A DNA stretch of 64,000 nt from Saprospiraceae bacterium (GTDB lineage: Bacteria > Bacteroidota > Bacteroidia > Chitinophagales > Saprospiraceae): the NCBI GenBank assembly GCA_016713025.1, contig JADJPZ010000004.1, positions 3,162,001 through 3,226,000 on the forward strand. The letters run 5' to 3'. Positions within the stretch are counted from its first letter, which is position 1, and each line of letters begins with the position of its first letter. The position numbers and the translations under genes were made by a program. Under the pieces are notes generated by a model. It was not told the origin of the DNA and ran no database searches. It was given only the letters and a program-made list of their open reading frames with translations. Of this stretch, positions 61,091 to 64,000 are shown one piece after another.

Positions 61091-64000
61091 GTGATAGATT
61101 TTTGTCACCTGCACTCACACACACAATATTCGCTGCTTGACGGCGCTTCTGATATAAAGACATTGATGAAAAAAGCAAAGGCTGATGGTCAATCTGCTGT
61201 TGCAATTACAGATCATGGCAATATGTTTGGCGTATTTAAGTTTGTAAAAGAAGCCAACGCCAAAGACATAAAACCAATCATCGGTTGTGAGTTTTATGTA
61301 TCAGAAGACAGACACATCAAAAGTTTTGAAAAGTCCCGTGGCCAGAAAGATGTACGCTATCATCAATTGATGTTGGCCAAAAATACTATTGGCTATCAAA
61401 ATCTGACCAAACTTTGCTCTCTCGGATATACGGAAGGGCTATACGGCAAATACCCAAGAATCGATAAAGAACTGATCCTGAAATATCATGAAGGACTCAT
61501 CGCCACATCATGCTGTATAGGAGCCGAAATACCACAAACTATATTGACGGGAAATACAGAGCTCGCAGAAGAAAGACTCAAATGGTGGATTGACCTTTTT
61601 GGAGATGATTACTACATAGAGCTACAAAGGCATCGTGGCATGGAAAAGATTGATGATACTGGTATGAGTCAGGAAGATGTCAATCAGGTGCTGCTGGGAT
61701 TTGCAAAGAAATACAACGTCAAGACCATAGTGACCAATGATGCACACTATGTAGAAGAAGAAGATTATGCTCCTCACGACGTATTGTTGTGTGTCAATAC
61801 GGGTTCGCTACTCGAAGATAAAGAACGATTTAAATTTCCGAGTTCTGATTTTTATTTCAAAACTAAGGCAGAGATGAATACGCTCTTTGGTGATGTGAAA
61901 GAGGCTGTTGAGAATACTATGGAAATTGCATCTAAAATAGACGATATCAAGCTGACTCGGGATATCTTGTTACCTGCGTTTCCCCTACCCGCAGGATTTG
62001 ATACCCAGGAATTGTTCTTAAGACATTTGGCCTTTGAAGGAGCTAGAAGAAAGTACGGCACGATAAGTCATGTAGTTGAAGAGCGACTCAATTTTGAGCT
62101 GGATGTCATTACCAAATCAGGATATTCTGGTTATTTTTTGATAGTACAGGATTTTACTACTGTAGCTCGTGATATGGGCGTCTCGGTGGGTCCTGGTCGA
62201 GGATCAGCCGCGGGTTCATGCGTAGCATATAGTTTGGGTATCACCAATATAGATCCCATCAAATACGATTTGCTTTTTGAGCGTTTTCTCAATCCGGAGA
62301 GGGTATCTATGCCCGATATTGACATTGACTTTGATGATGATGGCAGAGACAAGGTCATCAATTATGTCATCGATAAATATGGCAAAAATCAGGTGGCGCA
62401 AATCGTCACTTATGGTACTATGGCTGCAAGGTCTTCACTGCGGGATGTAGGCCGCGTGATGAATATTCCGCTCAATGAAGTGGATAGAGTGGCTAAGATA
62501 TTTCCATCCCATCTCACTGCTACATTGGCAGGCGTACTGGCAGAAAAAGATATCGAAGCTAAACAAAAGGAGGTCTTCACCAGTGAAGATAAGGAAAAAG
62601 CCTATGAATTCCGAAAAATGTCTGAGGAAAAATCCGAAATCGGTGAGATGATCCGGACAGCCAAAAAACTGGAAGGGTCGGTCCGAAATACAGGAATCCA
62701 TGCTTGTGGTGTGATCATCACACCGGACGATATCACCAATTTTGTACCTGTATCTGTAGCTAAGGATTCTGAGCTTTTGGTATCTCAATATGACAACTCT
62801 GTAGCTGAAGAAGCAGGATTGCTCAAAATGGACTTCCTTGGTCTCAAGACGCTAACCATCATCAAAGATGCACTGGAAATAATTAAAGAGAGATATGGTA
62901 CTGACCTGGATATCGACAGTATCTCTCTGGAGGACGAAGAGACTTTTAAACTTTTTCAGCGCGGAGACATGGTCGGCATCTTCCAGTATGAATCTCCCGG
63001 TATGCAAAAATACTTAAGAGACCTTGTACCAACGAGATTTGAAGACCTAATTGCTATGAATGCGCTGTACCGGCCGGGGCCACTTCAGTACATTCCGGAT
63101 TTTATAGCCAGAAAAAATGGTAAGCAGGAGATCAAATTTGACCTTGCAGACATGGAAGAGTATCTGGCAGAGACATATGGAATCACAGTATATCAGGAAC
63201 AGGTGATGTTGTTATCTCAAAAGCTCGGTGGTTTTAGCAAAGGTGATGCAGACATGCTCCGTAAAGCCATGGGTAAAAAGCAAAAAGCTGTCCTTGATAA
63301 GATGTTTCCCAAATTTATTGAAGGATGTAAAGCCAACGGTCATCCGGAAGATATAGTAAAAAAAATTTGGACAGACTGGGAAGCTTTTGCATCTTATGCA
63401 TTCAATAAGTCACACTCTACTTGTTATGCCTATATAGCTTTCCAGACTGCATATCTCAAAGCGCACTACCCTGCTGCATTTATGGCATCAGTACTCAATC
63501 ACAATAAGAGCGATATTTCCAAAATCAACTTCTTCCTACAAGAAACTAAAAGGATGAAAATCGACGTACTTGGACCAGATATCAATGAAAGTAATATCAA
63601 ATTTGCAGTCAATGTCAAAGGGCAAGTTCGATTTGGATTGTCTGCACTCAAAGGTGTAGGCGAAGGACCGGTAGAAGAAATCGTCAAAGAACGCAAAGAA
63701 AACGGACACTTCGAAGATGTATACGATATGATGAGAAGACTCAATCTGCGTTCTGTCAACAAAAAATGTATGGATAGTCTTGTACTTGGTGGTGCATTAG
63801 ACTCATTTGGAAGTATCAACAGAGCGCAATATTTTGAAATATCCGGTGACCGGACTGAAACATTTATAGAGTCATTGCTCAAATATGGATCCAACTATCA
63901 GTCTCAGAAAGAAAGCAACCAGATGTCACTTTTTGGTGATGCTATGACACAGTATATCGATAGTCCAAAACCACCATCAGTACCAGAATGGAGCCAAATA
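61091..64000 (+). CDS. dnaE: DNA polymerase III subunit alpha, partial (runs off the window)
   Basis: 970 codons from a GTG start (MIDFCHLHSHTQYSLLDGAS) to the window end, without a stop. PHP domain about 1-200 (HLHSHTQYSLLDG, ITDHGNMFGVFKFV), then the C-family polymerase palm with VSVGPGRGSAAGSCVAYSLG and the catalytic acids in MPDIDIDFDDDGRD, plus third-acid region and fingers (LYRPGPLQYIPDFI, YGITVYQEQVMLLSQ, FNKSHSTCYAYIAFQTAYLK). It is the replicative polymerase chain. The usual length in this phylum is about 1150-1200 residues or more, so the OB-fold end is outside. Confidence 0.97.
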   Translation, partial: MIDFCHLHSHTQYSLLDGASDIKTLMKKAKADGQSAVAITDHGNMFGVFKFVKEANAKDIKPIIGCEFYVSEDRHIKSFEKSRGQKDVRYHQLMLAKNTIGYQNLTKLCSLGYTEGLYGKYPRIDKELILKYHEGLIATSCCIGAEIPQTILTGNTELAEERLKWWIDLFGDDYYIELQRHRGMEKIDDTGMSQEDVNQVLLGFAKKYNVKTIVTNDAHYVEEEDYAPHDVLLCVNTGSLLEDKERFKFPSSDFYFKTKAEMNTLFGDVKEAVENTMEIASKIDDIKLTRDILLPAFPLPAGFDTQELFLRHLAFEGARRKYGTISHVVEERLNFELDVITKSGYSGYFLIVQDFTTVARDMGVSVGPGRGSAAGSCVAYSLGITNIDPIKYDLLFERFLNPERVSMPDIDIDFDDDGRDKVINYVIDKYGKNQVAQIVTYGTMAARSSLRDVGRVMNIPLNEVDRVAKIFPSHLTATLAGVLAEKDIEAKQKEVFTSEDKEKAYEFRKMSEEKSEIGEMIRTAKKLEGSVRNTGIHACGVIITPDDITNFVPVSVAKDSELLVSQYDNSVAEEAGLLKMDFLGLKTLTIIKDALEIIKERYGTDLDIDSISLEDEETFKLFQRGDMVGIFQYESPGMQKYLRDLVPTRFEDLIAMNALYRPGPLQYIPDFIARKNGKQEIKFDLADMEEYLAETYGITVYQEQVMLLSQKLGGFSKGDADMLRKAMGKKQKAVLDKMFPKFIEGCKANGHPEDIVKKIWTDWEAFASYAFNKSHSTCYAYIAFQTAYLKAHYPAAFMASVLNHNKSDISKINFFLQETKRMKIDVLGPDINESNIKFAVNVKGQVRFGLSALKGVGEGPVEEIVKERKENGHFEDVYDMMRRLNLRSVNKKCMDSLVLGGALDSFGSINRAQYFEISGDRTETFIESLLKYGSNYQSQKESNQMSLFGDAMTQYIDSPKPPSVPEWSQI

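Noticed and set aside
1..64000. CRISPR array or phage-defence island
   Set aside because: No regularly spaced direct repeats, cas genes, restriction-modification genes or phage genes were seen; the Uma2 protein alone does not support a defence system.

Overview
The window is chromosomal DNA from a member of the Bacteroidota, most likely Saprospirales/Saprospiraceae-like. The evidence is AT-rich intergenic DNA, promoter -7 boxes of the form TAnnTTTG in front of many genes, a SusC/SusD pair, T9SS-type C-terminal tails, and a ribosomal super-operon that has map between secY and infA and no tuf between fusA and rpsJ. The lineage is inferred from these features, not from a search.

Region 1 (1-5.4 kb): the end of a secreted subtilisin-like protease, a minus-strand pair (lipid A-type acyltransferase and a conserved unknown protein), and an RND/MMPL exporter. 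Region 2 (5.5-24.3 kb): one long minus-strand translation cluster reading rpsL, rpsG, fusA, then the S10, spc and alpha operons down to rpoA and rplQ, closed by a clear terminator at 5492-5523. Two small genes (rpmJ and rpmD) and the true starts of rpoA and rpsQ had to be worked out by hand. rpoA carries an apparent one-base deletion near codon 8.

Region 3 (24.3-37.3 kb): pdxA, a LysE-type exporter, tRNA-Gln, then a plus-strand run miaB - Uma2 nuclease-like - sigma-54 activator - class IV aminotransferase - M14 peptidase. It continues with YifB/ComM, a 37-residue membrane peptide, a ferredoxin-NADP reductase-like flavoprotein and a [2Fe-2S] ferredoxin. The ferredoxin promoter carries a perfect TGTGA-N6-TCACA site. 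The spacers are full of small inverted-repeat elements: a family of about 105 bp with 4-5 copies, and two further elements with terminal inverted repeats (TIRs).

Region 4 (37.3-48.7 kb): a large M14 carboxypeptidase, a beta-barrel protein, fumarylacetoacetase, a DUF5916 outer-membrane protein translationally coupled to a PAP2 phosphatase, an IS701-like insertion sequence with a broken transposase and an ATAA target duplication, and a secreted N-acetylmuramoyl-L-alanine amidase.

Region 5 (48.7-60.7 kb) is the most system-like part: SusC - SusD - an 1101-residue FG-GAP/VCBS (CRTAC1/ASPIC-UnbV type) protein - a vanadium-haloperoxidase/PAP2-fold enzyme. A second, lipoprotein-type haloperoxidase homologue faces it. 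Between them lie a MITE bearing the IS701-like ends (CTAA duplication, 24-bp perfect palindrome), a structured-RNA block resembling group II intron debris, and a 23-bp perfect hairpin. The set suggests a cell-envelope module for uptake or binding of a compound and its oxidation or dephosphorylation outside the cytoplasm; the substrate is unknown. The window ends inside dnaE.
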